Below, in pieces: positions 7,428-16,353 of a stretch of 64,000 bases of DNA; within the stretch, counting starts at the first letter, position 1, and every line of letters begins with the position of its first letter. The DNA comes from Flavobacteriales bacterium. Its GTDB lineage: Bacteria > Bacteroidota > Bacteroidia > Flavobacteriales_G > Salibacteraceae. Made by a program: the position numbers and the translations under genes. Below the pieces are notes generated by a model. It was not told the DNA's origin, did no database searches, and was given only the letters and a program-made list of their open reading frames with translations. The stretch spans positions 41,472-105,471 of the forward strand of contig JAGQYO010000005.1 in assembly GCA_020435995.1 (NCBI GenBank), written 5' to 3'.

Positions 7428-8612
7428 ATGACGACAGTTGAGCTCGCATACGAATTGATCCAGAAGCATTCTTTTGAATTAGATAAAATAAAAACACCCC
7501 TTTCAAATGCTCTTTCCTGTGTTTTGGCGGAAGACATTACTGCTCCGATCCACCTTCCTTCTTTCCGAAATTCAGCGATGGATGGGTACGCCATTCGGAT
7601 GGAAGACTACAAAGGGGAATTCTCTAATTTTTTTATACATCAAGAAATTCAAGCAGGACTCAATAAGAAGGTTTTATTAAATGAAAATGAAGCAGCCCGA
7701 ATTTTCACTGGTGCTCCTGTCCCAGAAAATTGTAATGCTGTAATCATCCAAGAACATGCAGTCCGAGAAGGTGACCAAGTTCGATTTATAACTCCAACTC
7801 CAAAAGACCAGCAAAACATTCGTCAAATTGGAGAACAGGTTAAAGTAGCTGATGTTGCACTAAACGCCGGAGTAAAATTGACGCCAGCTGCCTTGGGTTA
7901 TCTGGCATCTTTGGGAATTCTTGAGGTTATCGTTTTCCGCCAACCTAAAGTAGCCCTAATTACAACCGGTGATGAACTTATAAAACCCGGGAATGAACTA
8001 CAATTTGGTGAAATTTATGAATCTAACTCTGCCTCATTATTAAATGCACTGAAACATATGGGTATTTCAGAACCTACACATATTCAAATAAAAGACAATT
8101 ACAACCAAACCGTAAAAGAAATAAACAGCGCTATTAATGAATTCGACATACTTCTGCTTACGGGCGGCGTTTCGGTTGGAGATTACGACTTTGTTGGAAA
8201 AGCATTTAAGGAAATCAAAGTTGAAGAACTTTTTTATAAGGTGAAACAGAAACCTGGAGGACCTTTGTTTTTTGGTAGGAAGGGAGATACTTTGTTGTTT
8301 GGTCTGCCAGGAAATCCTGCAGCGGCATTGTCTTGTTTCTATGTATATGCTGCAGAAGCCATCAGAATTATGTGTGGAAATAAAGGTTCTAATATGATTA
8401 ATGCCTACTATCTGGCCAAAAACGAATACACTAAAAAAGGGTCAAAATCTCAGTTCCTAAAGGGCCTGCTTCATAATGGGGAAGTTGAAATTCTAGAAGG
8501 ACAAAGCTCAAACATGATGCACACTTTTGCCATTGCAAATTGCCTCGTTTATATGGAAGCAGAAGCAACTGTCGTTAAGCCAAATGAAAAAGTGGGGGTT
8601 GTTCTGATTTAA
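7428..8612 (+). CDS. moeA: Molybdopterin molybdotransferase
   Basis: A 394-aa enzyme that inserts molybdate into adenylylated molybdopterin, the last step of molybdenum-cofactor synthesis. Signatures are FRNSAMDGYA, RIFTGAPVP, the MoCF core with TTGDEL and LTGGVSVGDYDFV, and FGLPGNPAAAL, followed by the C-terminal beta domain. The length is normal. No other moa/moe genes are present in the window. The stop codon (8610-8612) overlaps by 2 bp the first base pairs of the duplicated tRNA-terminator repeat, so the repeat boundary sits exactly at the end of moeA. Confidence 0.95.
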   Translation: MTTVELAYELIQKHSFELDKIKTPLSNALSCVLAEDITAPIHLPSFRNSAMDGYAIRMEDYKGEFSNFFIHQEIQAGLNKKVLLNENEAARIFTGAPVPENCNAVIIQEHAVREGDQVRFITPTPKDQQNIRQIGEQVKVADVALNAGVKLTPAALGYLASLGILEVIVFRQPKVALITTGDELIKPGNELQFGEIYESNSASLLNALKHMGISEPTHIQIKDNYNQTVKEINSAINEFDILLLTGGVSVGDYDFVGKAFKEIKVEELFYKVKQKPGGPLFFGRKGDTLLFGLPGNPAAALSCFYVYAAEAIRIMCGNKGSNMINAYYLAKNEYTKKGSKSQFLKGLLHNGEVEILEGQSSNMMHTFAIANCLVYMEAEATVVKPNEKVGVVLI

Positions 8613-8672
8613 AGCTCCCACTTTTCGTGAGAGCTTTTGTGGTGGGCCCTACTGGGTTCGAACCAGTGACCC
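8611..8672. repeat. 62-bp direct repeat, copy 1 (terminator stem + tRNA 3' end)
   Basis: Identical over 62 bases to 8952-9013. It contains, read on the minus strand, the tRNA-Val T-arm, acceptor 3' strand and CCA, then a terminator stem-loop. Copy 1 ends at the moeA stop and lacks the T run that follows the stem in copy 2 (T3A3 instead of T7). The two copies bracket the GIY-YIG gene, giving a 341-bp repeat period. Confidence 0.95.
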
Positions 8673-8677
8673 TCCCG
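8640..8677 (-). pseudogene. Broken tRNA: 3' third only
   Basis: On the minus strand this is the variable-loop end, T-arm, 3' acceptor strand and CCA of tRNA-Val. It has no 5' acceptor strand, D-arm or anticodon arm. The sequence 5' of it is the end of the GIY-YIG gene. The 11-base segment at 8667-8677 (GACCCTCCC with flanks) recurs at 9089-9099 in the 5' tRNA fragment, marking a matching junction. It cannot be a functional tRNA. Confidence 0.9.
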
Positions 8678-8681
8678 ATTG

Positions 8682-9065
<384 letters not shown>

Positions 9066-9088
9066 CTAAATATATTTTCCTTAAAACT

Positions 9089-9137
9089 TGACCCTCCCGC
9101 AGAGCGGGATACTCTGAACCAGCTGAGCTAAGGGCCC
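9089..9137 (-). pseudogene. Broken tRNA: 5' part with a replaced anticodon arm
   Basis: On the minus strand, bases 9137-9112 are identical to the first 26 nt of tRNA-Val (acceptor 5' strand and D-arm). Next comes a 6-bp hairpin, TCCCGC-TCT-GCGGGA, two bases shorter than a normal anticodon arm, then GGGTCA. After that the similarity stops, so the T-arm and 3' acceptor strand are missing. Its end matches the start of the 3' fragment at 8667-8677, so the two fragments together would restore one tRNA-like gene. Confidence 0.85.
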
Positions 9138-9197
9138 GATTTTTCGGACGGCAAATATAGAACGATTTCTAATCCGTGCAAGTTTTTTAATCGATTC

Positions 9198-12100
9198 TTA
9201 AAATCTTCGAGAAATCCGTGAGAAAAGCTTTAAAACAGCGGCCAATACGTTGAAATATAACGCGAGTATTAGGAAGAAACTCGCTACCCATAATACCACA
9301 ACATTGTGGTACAAAGTGGAGTAATACCCTCCATTAAAGTACTTAGTAGCAGCATAATAGTGCGTTCGGTATCCTCGTGGTCTTTCATACATTCGATTCT
9401 CCTTGCGAATCAGTTCCCCCCCTATTTCTACAATTTTATTAATTTCATTTCGGTTGTTTAAATAAGAAATCAATCTTTCGTTTTCATACTTCAGCTTAAA
9501 CGCTTTATACTGTTTCTCACCCCCCAACTTATCTTTGAGTCGAAACGTAATCTCGTCTTTACGCTGTACAGCTTTGTTTAATTGCCTGATATAATGTCCT
9601 TCCAAAAGAACCAAGAATTCCCTAATATCTCCAATTGAATTGACTTGAAGAAATCCACGCGCTAGCGACTTCTTATTCCCTTTAAAATGTCTTAATTCGT
9701 GTGGCGGAAGCTTCGAAAACTCCCTATACATGTATTTGGTGGCATTTATCACCTTTTGTGCATGCTCAGGATTGGGTAGCGCCAACGAAATAAACCCAAT
9801 GCTGGCCTCCATTTCTGGAATCCAGTAGTTTTTCATGAAATTGTAATGGTAAACAGCCCGGTTTGTTTCAAAATAATTCTTTTCGTATTTATTGTTTGCC
9901 GCTTGATTTACAGCCAAGGCCTCAAATGCCCATCTCGACGCCATTAAATCACCAATAATTGGTACATATTTTTGAGAGGTAAGCCAAGGATTTAAATTCT
10001 CATATTTAACCAACACCCCACTAAACAAAATTTGCGGAATAATAATAAATGGTATGAGAATGTAAATGGTAACCACATTTTTAAAAGAGGCGGATATATT
10101 CAAGCCGAGCACGTTAGAATAACAAGCAGCCGTCCAAAGTACCAGCCAGTATTGATAATTCATCCCTTCAATTCCCAATATGGCATTTGCTATCCACACA
10201 AAACTGAATGTCTGAATGGCTGATAATGAAAAGAGGATAAATAACTTCGAGGCAATGTAACCACTCTTGCTCAACCGCAAAAAGGATTCTCGCTTCCTGA
10301 TTTTTAAATCTTTAATAATTTCTTCCGCGCTTACTGAAAGGCCCATGAATAGGGCAATTACCACTGAAATGAATAGAAAGGCCAAAATGTTGTCGTTGTT
10401 GCGAAACACATATTCGTTTCCATATACTTCACCATCGTTATAATACCGGAGAAACCCCGCCACCAATACCGCCAAAACTGGCGCCTCAAGCAGATTGACA
10501 ATGAGGTATTGCGTTGAGACTAACTTAGCCCTAAGGTCTCGAGAAATGAATATGTAGAGCTGTAGCCACCAATTGGGCAGCCTGTAATCAATTGCCGGAA
10601 GGCTTAAGGTGGTTTGGGTAAATGTTAGTTTCGACTCTATTTTTTGCTTGTACAAAGCGTACCATTGTTCAGGACCTTTCCTTCTTTCACTAGTGAGGTC
10701 CCCGTATTCGTTGACTACCTTCGTTTCGATGATGTCAAAAATCTTTTCTGGGTTCAGTGCAGATACGCCACCTGTTGAGCTAAATGTCTCTCTACCGTCC
10801 GCCCTTTGAAAATATGACACAGCATCCACTGGATTCCCTTGATAAGCCAAATACCCACCTTTATCCAAAATGAGTAATTTATCAAACATTCGAAAAATAT
10901 CGCTTGATGGTTGGTGAATAACAACGAATATGATTTTTCCCTTTAAGCTAAGCTCATTTAAAAGGTCCATTATATTTTCCGAATCTCTAGAAGAAAGCCC
11001 AGAAGTTGGCTCATCAACAAAAAGCACAGAAGGCTCTCTGATTAGCTCAAGTGAAATATTCAGCCGCTTGCGTTGACCTCCGCTTATTGTTTTATCCAAA
11101 GGACTTCCTACTTTTAAGTCTTTGGCATCAGCCAAGCCCAAAGATTCAAGCATAAGTAGAATCTTCTGGTGAATTTCGTCACTTGAAAGCCTCCCAAAGC
11201 TCAGCCGTGCATTATAATAGAGATTCTGATAAACGGTAAGTTCTTCAATGAGGAGGTCGTCCTGTGGAACGTAACCAATCAGTCCATCTAGCTTGCCTTT
11301 ATGTTGATAGAGGTCAATTCCATTCACCTCAATAGCTCCAGCAGAGGGACGATAATTTCCGTTAAGCACATTAAGGAGCGTAGATTTTCCTGTTCCGCTG
11401 CCTCCCATAATTCCTACGATTTCACCTGATTGCGCTAAAAAGCTCATAGGATGTAACCCTTGCATTCCATTTCGGAATACGTACTCGATTTGAGTAGCCG
11501 AGAAAACCATGTTTCCTTGAATTCTTTCGCGGGTAAAAACCCCAAGGATGTCGCTATAATATATCGGCTGAATATCTGGGCCCTTTAAAGAAGCTCCTTG
11601 CCTAAAAAAATAGGTGCGTTGTTTTTTAATCTGTTGGCCAGATAACCATATTTCCTGATCTGTTAGTTTCCGAAACGCAAGTATTTTAGACTTCTCTAAC
11701 CACAAAAAGGGAAGTATTGACTCAACGCCTTCATAAAAATGACAATTCTTGTTTTCGGTTTTATCACCACTTACAATCACCATTCTATTGATAGGATTCT
11801 TTGGAATAGTATCCGTATTAAAATAAATTTTAATCGCTTCAAATTCCTCTACATCAACATGAAAAGACTCTACAATTGAATTAAGGAATTCGATATTTTG
11901 TTGGGACAAAATGTTTTGTTCGTAGATATACTCTACCAACCTAAACACCACAAACATTTTTTGTTGTTTGGTTAAATTCCGGTTGATTTCAGTTGCAATT
12001 CGAAGAATTTTAACTGAGTTTCGAGCGGTTTGCTTGACTACTCCGTCCTTTTTGCTTTTCCTAAAATGATGAACTTGAATAAATTGGTCGTATTTCTCAA

Positions 12101-12239
12101 GGTATCGATCTACTTGTGAATCACTTACTTCTTCGAGTAAAAAAGCTTTAACAGTATCCCGACTTCTATCGTTAATCCCATCGATTTCCGCAACCACGGA
12201 AAACAACTGCATTAGTGCTTCTAATAGCGATTCGTTCAT
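9198..12239 (-). CDS. ABCG-type ATP-binding/permease protein with TerB-like N-terminal region
   Basis: A 1013-aa half-transporter. Residues 1-140 are helical and resemble a TerB-like domain (acidic LFSVVAEIDG and repeated helices). After a linker, residues 245-480 form an ABC ATPase with Walker A GGSGTGKST (279-287), signature ISGGQRKRLN (385-394), Walker B LFVDEP (406-411) and a conserved VIHQPSSDIF. From about 585 there is an ABC2-type membrane domain with several transmembrane helices and, near 790-950, a long soluble segment before the last helix. This ATPase-then-membrane order is the ABCG arrangement. The substrate is unknown. The gene stands alone; function is inferred from domains only. 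Confidence 0.85.
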   Translation of the reverse strand: MNESLLEALMQLFSVVAEIDGINDRSRDTVKAFLLEEVSDSQVDRYLEKYDQFIQVHHFRKSKKDGVVKQTARNSVKILRIATEINRNLTKQQKMFVVFRLVEYIYEQNILSQQNIEFLNSIVESFHVDVEEFEAIKIYFNTDTIPKNPINRMVIVSGDKTENKNCHFYEGVESILPFLWLEKSKILAFRKLTDQEIWLSGQQIKKQRTYFFRQGASLKGPDIQPIYYSDILGVFTRERIQGNMVFSATQIEYVFRNGMQGLHPMSFLAQSGEIVGIMGGSGTGKSTLLNVLNGNYRPSAGAIEVNGIDLYQHKGKLDGLIGYVPQDDLLIEELTVYQNLYYNARLSFGRLSSDEIHQKILLMLESLGLADAKDLKVGSPLDKTISGGQRKRLNISLELIREPSVLFVDEPTSGLSSRDSENIMDLLNELSLKGKIIFVVIHQPSSDIFRMFDKLLILDKGGYLAYQGNPVDAVSYFQRADGRETFSSTGGVSALNPEKIFDIIETKVVNEYGDLTSERRKGPEQWYALYKQKIESKLTFTQTTLSLPAIDYRLPNWWLQLYIFISRDLRAKLVSTQYLIVNLLEAPVLAVLVAGFLRYYNDGEVYGNEYVFRNNDNILAFLFISVVIALFMGLSVSAEEIIKDLKIRKRESFLRLSKSGYIASKLFILFSLSAIQTFSFVWIANAILGIEGMNYQYWLVLWTAACYSNVLGLNISASFKNVVTIYILIPFIIIPQILFSGVLVKYENLNPWLTSQKYVPIIGDLMASRWAFEALAVNQAANNKYEKNYFETNRAVYHYNFMKNYWIPEMEASIGFISLALPNPEHAQKVINATKYMYREFSKLPPHELRHFKGNKKSLARGFLQVNSIGDIREFLVLLEGHYIRQLNKAVQRKDEITFRLKDKLGGEKQYKAFKLKYENERLISYLNNRNEINKIVEIGGELIRKENRMYERPRGYRTHYYAATKYFNGGYYSTLYHNVVVLWVASFFLILALYFNVLAAVLKLFSRISRRF

Positions 12240-12322
12240 TAATTACAACAGAAAATTGAAGTTATTAAAGTAAAAGAAGAAACCTTACGACGACAACGTC
12301 ACTAAGTTTTATTATTCAATGA

Positions 12323-12712
12323 TTATTTTGCACACCTTGAAGACTGAACTTCTACATCCTCTATTCGCACCATCTCCAATTCGGGTTCAAAATTCTCAGA
12401 GATGTAATTAATAATATTAGCGAGCTCCACGTCTGACAGCATAGGCTGGGAGGGCATGCTGGTTTGGTAGGTAACCCCGTTAACTACAATTGGGGTTTTG
12501 AGTCCATATCGAATAATACAAACCAATTCATCTTGGTGCTCGCGTAAATAGTCAGAATTTTTCAATGGTGGATAAAGCTCATGCAAGCCACCACCTTCCA
12601 AACCGTGGCAATTAGCGCACTTGGTTTCGTAGAGTTCTTTACCATATTCCCGCCCCTTGGGAACGCAAGCCCACATTAAGAGCAAAATGCCAATTATCGC
12701 AATCCTATTCAT
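12323..12712 (-). CDS. Lipoprotein cytochrome c
   Basis: A 129-aa small c-type cytochrome. The N-terminal signal ends in lipobox MWAC (Cys16), so it is probably membrane-anchored by lipid in the periplasm. One haem site CANCH is followed by GLEGGGLHELYPPLKNS and, later, the axial Met region MPSQPMLSD. It overlaps the 3' end of the SCO1 gene by 8 bp. The pairing suggests a respiratory or copper-linked role: electron transfer near a copper oxidase or a nitrous-oxide-type reductase. The partner enzyme is not in the window. Confidence 0.88.
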   Translation of the reverse strand: MNRIAIIGILLLMWACVPKGREYGKELYETKCANCHGLEGGGLHELYPPLKNSDYLREHQDELVCIIRYGLKTPIVVNGVTYQTSMPSQPMLSDVELANIINYISENFEPELEMVRIEDVEVQSSRCAK

Positions 12713-13349
12713 TTTCTATTAACCACTCCAAATCGGTTCTTAGTTTTTCGACATCGTCATCCTTGGTGCCATCGTAATATGCTCGAATGCGCATTTGCTT
12801 ATCTACCAAAATAAACGCACCACTGTGGATTAAACCACCTGGGGCATGTGGATCTTCCGCAGCCGAAACCATATAAGCTTCAGCCAGATCAAATATTTTA
12901 TTCTTTTCTCCAGTCAAAAAATACCACTCTTTATTTGACCCTCCCAGCTTTTGATAATAGGAATTAAGCACTTTAACTGAATCGTGTCTAGGATCGATAC
13001 TGATGCTTACAAATGCCAGGTTGTCCACCCCATTAAACTCCTCACTAAGGGCAAGCATGTTGCGCGACATGACAGGGCAGATGGTAGGACAAGAAGTAAA
13101 GAAAAAATCTGCTATATGAATTTTCCCAGCCAACTGTTCACTTCCAAATTCGGATCCTAGGTGGTTTTCTAATTGAAACTTGGGTATTGTATAAAAAACG
13201 GTATCCGTTTTTAACTCTCCAGATTCATACGAGGTAATAAAATCATGATGACCAAGAATTGGTAATGTAGTGCTTTCTGGTTTACATGAAAGAACCATTA
13301 TGGCAATTAAAAAAATAATTAACCTATTTATTAATGGCATCTTTTGCAT
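12705..13349 (-). CDS. SCO1/SenC-family copper-binding lipoprotein
   Basis: A 214-aa thioredoxin-fold protein that delivers copper or reduces cysteines at the CuA site of cytochrome oxidase. The copper motif CPTICP and the distal His in GGLIHSGAF are both present, as is the family strand LAFVSISIDPRHDS. A signal with lipobox VLSC precedes them, so it is probably a lipoprotein. Two starts are possible: 13349, and the second Met at 13340. The gene overlaps its upstream neighbour (13324-13755) by 26 bp from the first start, or 17 bp from the second, and overlaps the cytochrome c gene downstream by 8 bp, a tightly coupled operon. Confidence 0.93.
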   Translation of the reverse strand: MQKMPLINRLIIFLIAIMVLSCKPESTTLPILGHHDFITSYESGELKTDTVFYTIPKFQLENHLGSEFGSEQLAGKIHIADFFFTSCPTICPVMSRNMLALSEEFNGVDNLAFVSISIDPRHDSVKVLNSYYQKLGGSNKEWYFLTGEKNKIFDLAEAYMVSAAEDPHAPGGLIHSGAFILVDKQMRIRAYYDGTKDDDVEKLRTDLEWLIENE

Positions 13350-13755
13350 TTTGAATAGCCTTCGCCATTTGGTCTCTCACTTTAGAAATCTCTATTTTTT
13401 CATTTTCTAAATAGCCCAATGCTAGGTCCAGTTTTCCTGTATCGTTTGGCTCCTTGTATCTCCTCATCCATGTCATCATAATGTTGTCGGCGTTATCTAA
13501 ATCCATCAACAAGGAATCGTAATAGTAAGTAAGAGAATCTGAGTTGCTTGTAGTTTTTCGCTCTTCAATTTTTTTTCGCAAGCTATGAATTTCGTCCATC
13601 CAAGGCATAGCCTCATCGTGAATTGCCATCACTTCTTTTACCTTTTCTCTTTTTTGCAGAACTTGTGCTTCGGACCATTCTGATCTTAATTGCCCATTAC
13701 CCGAATCACAGGAAACGAAAAGGAAAAATAAAAAAACAGCTAAAGAATATCGCAT
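13324..13755 (-). CDS. Small coiled-coil lipoprotein of unknown function
   Basis: A 143-aa protein with a signal and lipobox FVSC (Cys16). The mature part is mostly helical and charged (VLQKREKVKEVMAIHDEAMPWMDEIHSL, then LRKKIEERK), with predicted coiled-coil character. No enzyme motif is seen. It is the first gene of the operon with SCO1 and cytochrome c, so a role beside copper or oxidase assembly is an inference from context only. A perfect TATCTTTG -7 element lies 18 bp upstream of its ATG. Confidence 0.75.
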   Translation of the reverse strand: MRYSLAVFLFFLFVSCDSGNGQLRSEWSEAQVLQKREKVKEVMAIHDEAMPWMDEIHSLRKKIEERKTTSNSDSLTYYYDSLLMDLDNADNIMMTWMRRYKEPNDTGKLDLALGYLENEKIEISKVRDQMAKAIQNAKDAINK

Positions 13756-13772
13756 ACTCTAATTTTGGCGGG

Positions 13773-13780
13773 CAAAGATA
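13773..13780 (-). promoter_or_regulatory. -7 promoter element of the SCO1 operon
   Basis: TATCTTTG on the minus strand, a perfect TAnnTTTG, ends 18 bp from the first start codon. It overlaps the longest possible reading frame of the divergent aminopeptidase gene, which argues for that gene starting at 13825. Confidence 0.6.
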
Positions 13781-13824
13781 AACCTCATAGCATCATAAAA
13801 AGAGAAAACAGCAAGTCAAATCCA

Positions 13825-14844
13825 ATGTCGAAGCGAAAAAAGCTCACCCTTATAGGTATTGCTATGCTAGGCATGGTCATTATGGCATTTGGCAACACCA
13901 TTTCATATTGGCTTGAGCAAGCCAGCGGACAATTGAACATCCTTTATTCATCTGTGCCCATTAACGAAGCCTTGAATAGTTCAAACTTGTCCGAAATACA
14001 AAAGGCTAATCTCGAGCTGTTACCCTCCATACTCCATTTTGCAAAAAACGATCTCGGCTTGAAAGGATATGACAATTATCAAAAAGTTTTTATCGAACCG
14101 ACCGAAACTACCTTATGGTCGTTATCGGCTAGCGAGTCATTTTCCCTCGCACCCTATAAATGGTATTATCCTGTGATTGGAGAAGCTGGATATCGCGGCT
14201 TTTTCAATGAAAAAAGGGGCCTTAAAGAAAGGAATGAATTGAGAGCACAAGGTTGGGATGCAAGTTTGGGAAGGGTTTCTGCATGGAGTACCCTTGGGTG
14301 GTTCAACGATCCTATCTTGAGTAATAATTTACTTCTGGCTCACGGAGAATTTGCTAGGTTAATTATTCATGAACTCACTCATGTAACCGTATTTATTCCA
14401 GGCGATGATGTTTTTAATGAGAATTTGGCCACCTACGTGGGCAACCAAGGCGCCTTGCTTTTTATAAAAAAAGAATTTGGAGAAGATAGTGGCGAATACA
14501 AGAATTTAGTAGACCGATTGGAGGATATTGACCACTTTGAAGTTTTAATGCAAGGTTTTAGCTTCTTTTTAGACAGCATGTACACTTCGGTTTCCACCCT
14601 CTCTATTGAAGAAAAACTGAGCCATAAAAATCGTGCGTTTTCTAAGATTGCTTCGCGACTTAGGGAAGAAAAATTCAACGACTCATTACGGGTATCGAGC
14701 CTAGCAGACTCGGCTATTACGTGGGACAATACCGATTTTACCGATTTCTTGCAATACCACTCCCAACAGGATTCCATTCATGATGTTTGTAACACCAAGT
14801 TCGGTGGTAGTATTAAAAAAATGATGACTTCCCCTACGGAATAA
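13825..14844 (+). CDS. Predicted membrane-anchored aminopeptidase (PF10023-like)
   Basis: A 339-aa putative metallopeptidase. It starts at ATG 13825, since the frame is open from a TTG at 13765 but that region holds the divergent promoter. One transmembrane helix lies at residues 8-28. The domain matches the Aminopep family: YPVIGEAGYRGFF, SAWSTLGWFNDPILS, zinc motif HELTH and, downstream, FNENLATYVGNQGA, whose Glu is the likely third ligand. The peptidase activity of this family rests on motif similarity and was not shown here. It converges with the TPR/SPOR gene, 4 bp apart. Confidence 0.85.
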   Translation: MSKRKKLTLIGIAMLGMVIMAFGNTISYWLEQASGQLNILYSSVPINEALNSSNLSEIQKANLELLPSILHFAKNDLGLKGYDNYQKVFIEPTETTLWSLSASESFSLAPYKWYYPVIGEAGYRGFFNEKRGLKERNELRAQGWDASLGRVSAWSTLGWFNDPILSNNLLLAHGEFARLIIHELTHVTVFIPGDDVFNENLATYVGNQGALLFIKKEFGEDSGEYKNLVDRLEDIDHFEVLMQGFSFFLDSMYTSVSTLSIEEKLSHKNRAFSKIASRLREEKFNDSLRVSSLADSAITWDNTDFTDFLQYHSQQDSIHDVCNTKFGGSIKKMMTSPTE

Positions 14845-14848
14845 GGGC

Positions 14849-16210
14849 CTATCTTTTTTTCTTTTTCCGGGTTTGCTCTTGCTCTAACCTGGTTTTTTCA
14901 GCTTCTTTTTCTCGGGCTTTTTGAAGGTATAAATTAGCCTCTTCAATACCAATTTTTCGATTCTGGTTGTAGGCAACTACAAAGGCATCTTTTACTGCGT
15001 TTTCCTTTATGTTATCACAAAAAGCACGAGCTATGTCGTAGTTAGTAAAAGACCCCATGGTAAATATGGTTAGCTCCCCTTGAATGTTCTCTTTAATATC
15101 GTCCAATTGAAGGTAAATCCTCATGATTTCGTCAGGAACTTCTTCCTTAAATGCGCCAATTTGTACCCTAAAATCAATCTTGCCAACGATTTCTCTTTTG
15201 ATCGATTCGTTGTTTACCCTAACCACTTCTTCTTCGTAATTACCCGAGGATTGAATATCCACTATAAACGCATCTTGGTAGCCCTCCTCCTTCACGTACT
15301 GCAATAGCTTTTCTGCTTGGGTGCGGTAAGCAAATCTTCCAATTACATATCGAAATACACCGTTGTTATCGATATATACTTCCACGTTTTTAATGTTTTT
15401 GAAATCAGTAGAAAACCGTGGCTTGATGTAGGCCCCAACTTGCACTCCATACAAGGCTGTGGCAGCAGTGTAAGTCACCCCCCGCGTCATCACTTCTGGG
15501 CCGCCAGCCTCACCCACTCTTTTCAGCCTGTCGCGGTATTGGTTTCTGTAAACACTGTTTTCTTCAACACTAACCTTTGTAGGAGTTTGAGCCGAAAGTG
15601 TGATTTGTTCTGCTGGGGCATAGGTGTCCGATTCTCCATTTTTCGCCGCCACGTCATCTGCTTGAATGATGTCCTTTTCCTGTCCGACCAGCAGGCTATC
15701 TCTTGAAGATGCAATAGAGTCTTTATCCTCCCATTTGTGCTTACCACAGTCGCGGTGCCATTTCTGGCCATCTATGAGGAACCATTCGTCTTCATAGGAG
15801 TAAATTTTATAAAATTCATTAAGGGTGGCGATGGTTTGTTTGCAATCGCCTTTTAGGGAGTAGCCGATGACCAGATAATAATATACATATTCAGAAACGC
15901 CTCTTTCGGTCACAGAAGTTCGGTCATAAAACTTAGAGTAGTCTTCCTTTGCCGACTCTAGCAATTTAATAGCTTGATTTATTTTGGTGTAGCTTTTTAT
16001 GTAACACAGCCCTAAAAGGTAGGCGACATTGGCATTTTGTTCATCTCTTTTGTACAATGCTTCTAGTTGTGGAATGGCCTCTTTCTCTTTATGGTTGGCT
16101 ATATTCAGTTTAGCTTCCTTAAACAATTCAGAGTAGGATTGGTTTTCTATTTGGGCAAAAGAACCGTGGAATGTTACTACTGCGAGTAATGTAATTAATG
16201 CCTTTCTCAT
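14849..16210 (-). CDS. TPR protein with two SPOR-like domains
   Basis: A 453-aa secreted protein. Residues 1-19 are a signal peptide. Residues 25-135 look like TPR helices (FKEAKLNIANHKEKEAIPQLEALYKRD and following). A linker of about 100 residues leads to two SPOR-like domains (about 254-320 starting YGVQVGAY, and 346-415 starting FRVQIGAF). A lysine- and glutamate-rich helix with a basic end (TRKKKKR) follows. SPOR domains bind denuded peptidoglycan at division sites. The protein may act in cell-wall or gliding-related assembly, but this is inferred. A -7 promoter element lies just upstream. Confidence 0.8.
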   Translation of the reverse strand: MRKALITLLAVVTFHGSFAQIENQSYSELFKEAKLNIANHKEKEAIPQLEALYKRDEQNANVAYLLGLCYIKSYTKINQAIKLLESAKEDYSKFYDRTSVTERGVSEYVYYYLVIGYSLKGDCKQTIATLNEFYKIYSYEDEWFLIDGQKWHRDCGKHKWEDKDSIASSRDSLLVGQEKDIIQADDVAAKNGESDTYAPAEQITLSAQTPTKVSVEENSVYRNQYRDRLKRVGEAGGPEVMTRGVTYTAATALYGVQVGAYIKPRFSTDFKNIKNVEVYIDNNGVFRYVIGRFAYRTQAEKLLQYVKEEGYQDAFIVDIQSSGNYEEEVVRVNNESIKREIVGKIDFRVQIGAFKEEVPDEIMRIYLQLDDIKENIQGELTIFTMGSFTNYDIARAFCDNIKENAVKDAFVVAYNQNRKIGIEEANLYLQKAREKEAEKTRLEQEQTRKKKKR

Positions 16211-16227
16211 AACGCTTGCTAAACAAA

Positions 16228-16254
16228 CAAACCTAAAGGCTACGGAGAAATCAA
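16228..16254 (-). promoter_or_regulatory. Promoter of the TPR/SPOR gene
   Basis: On the minus strand, TTG (16252-16254), a 16-base spacer and TAGGTTTG (16228-16235), a perfect -7 match, lie 18 bp before the ATG at 16210. The spacer is slightly short. Confidence 0.5.
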
Positions 16255-16297
16255 TGCTGTTCGCTTGGTTAACTTCCTAACAAATTACTTGTTAAAA

Positions 16298-16335
16298 CAA
16301 AAAAAGCTCACATCCTTTCGGAGTGAGCTTTTTCT
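16298..16335 (-). terminator. Intrinsic terminator of the Ala-Glu-Pro lipoprotein gene
   Basis: An 11-bp stem (AAAAAGCTCAC, 16301-16311, with its complement at 16323-16333) and an 11-nt loop are followed on the minus strand by a T run. It lies 21 bp after the stop of the small lipoprotein gene. Confidence 0.85.
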
Positions 16336-16353
16336 TTTTGAAGTGGAATGCTC

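Noticed and set aside
9089..9137. A second functional tRNA at 9089-9137
   Set aside because: It has no T-arm or 3' acceptor strand and its anticodon arm is two bases short.
13765..13824. TTG start of the aminopeptidase gene at 13765
   Set aside because: The region carries the perfect -7 element of the divergent SCO1 operon; ATG 13825 precedes a transmembrane helix.
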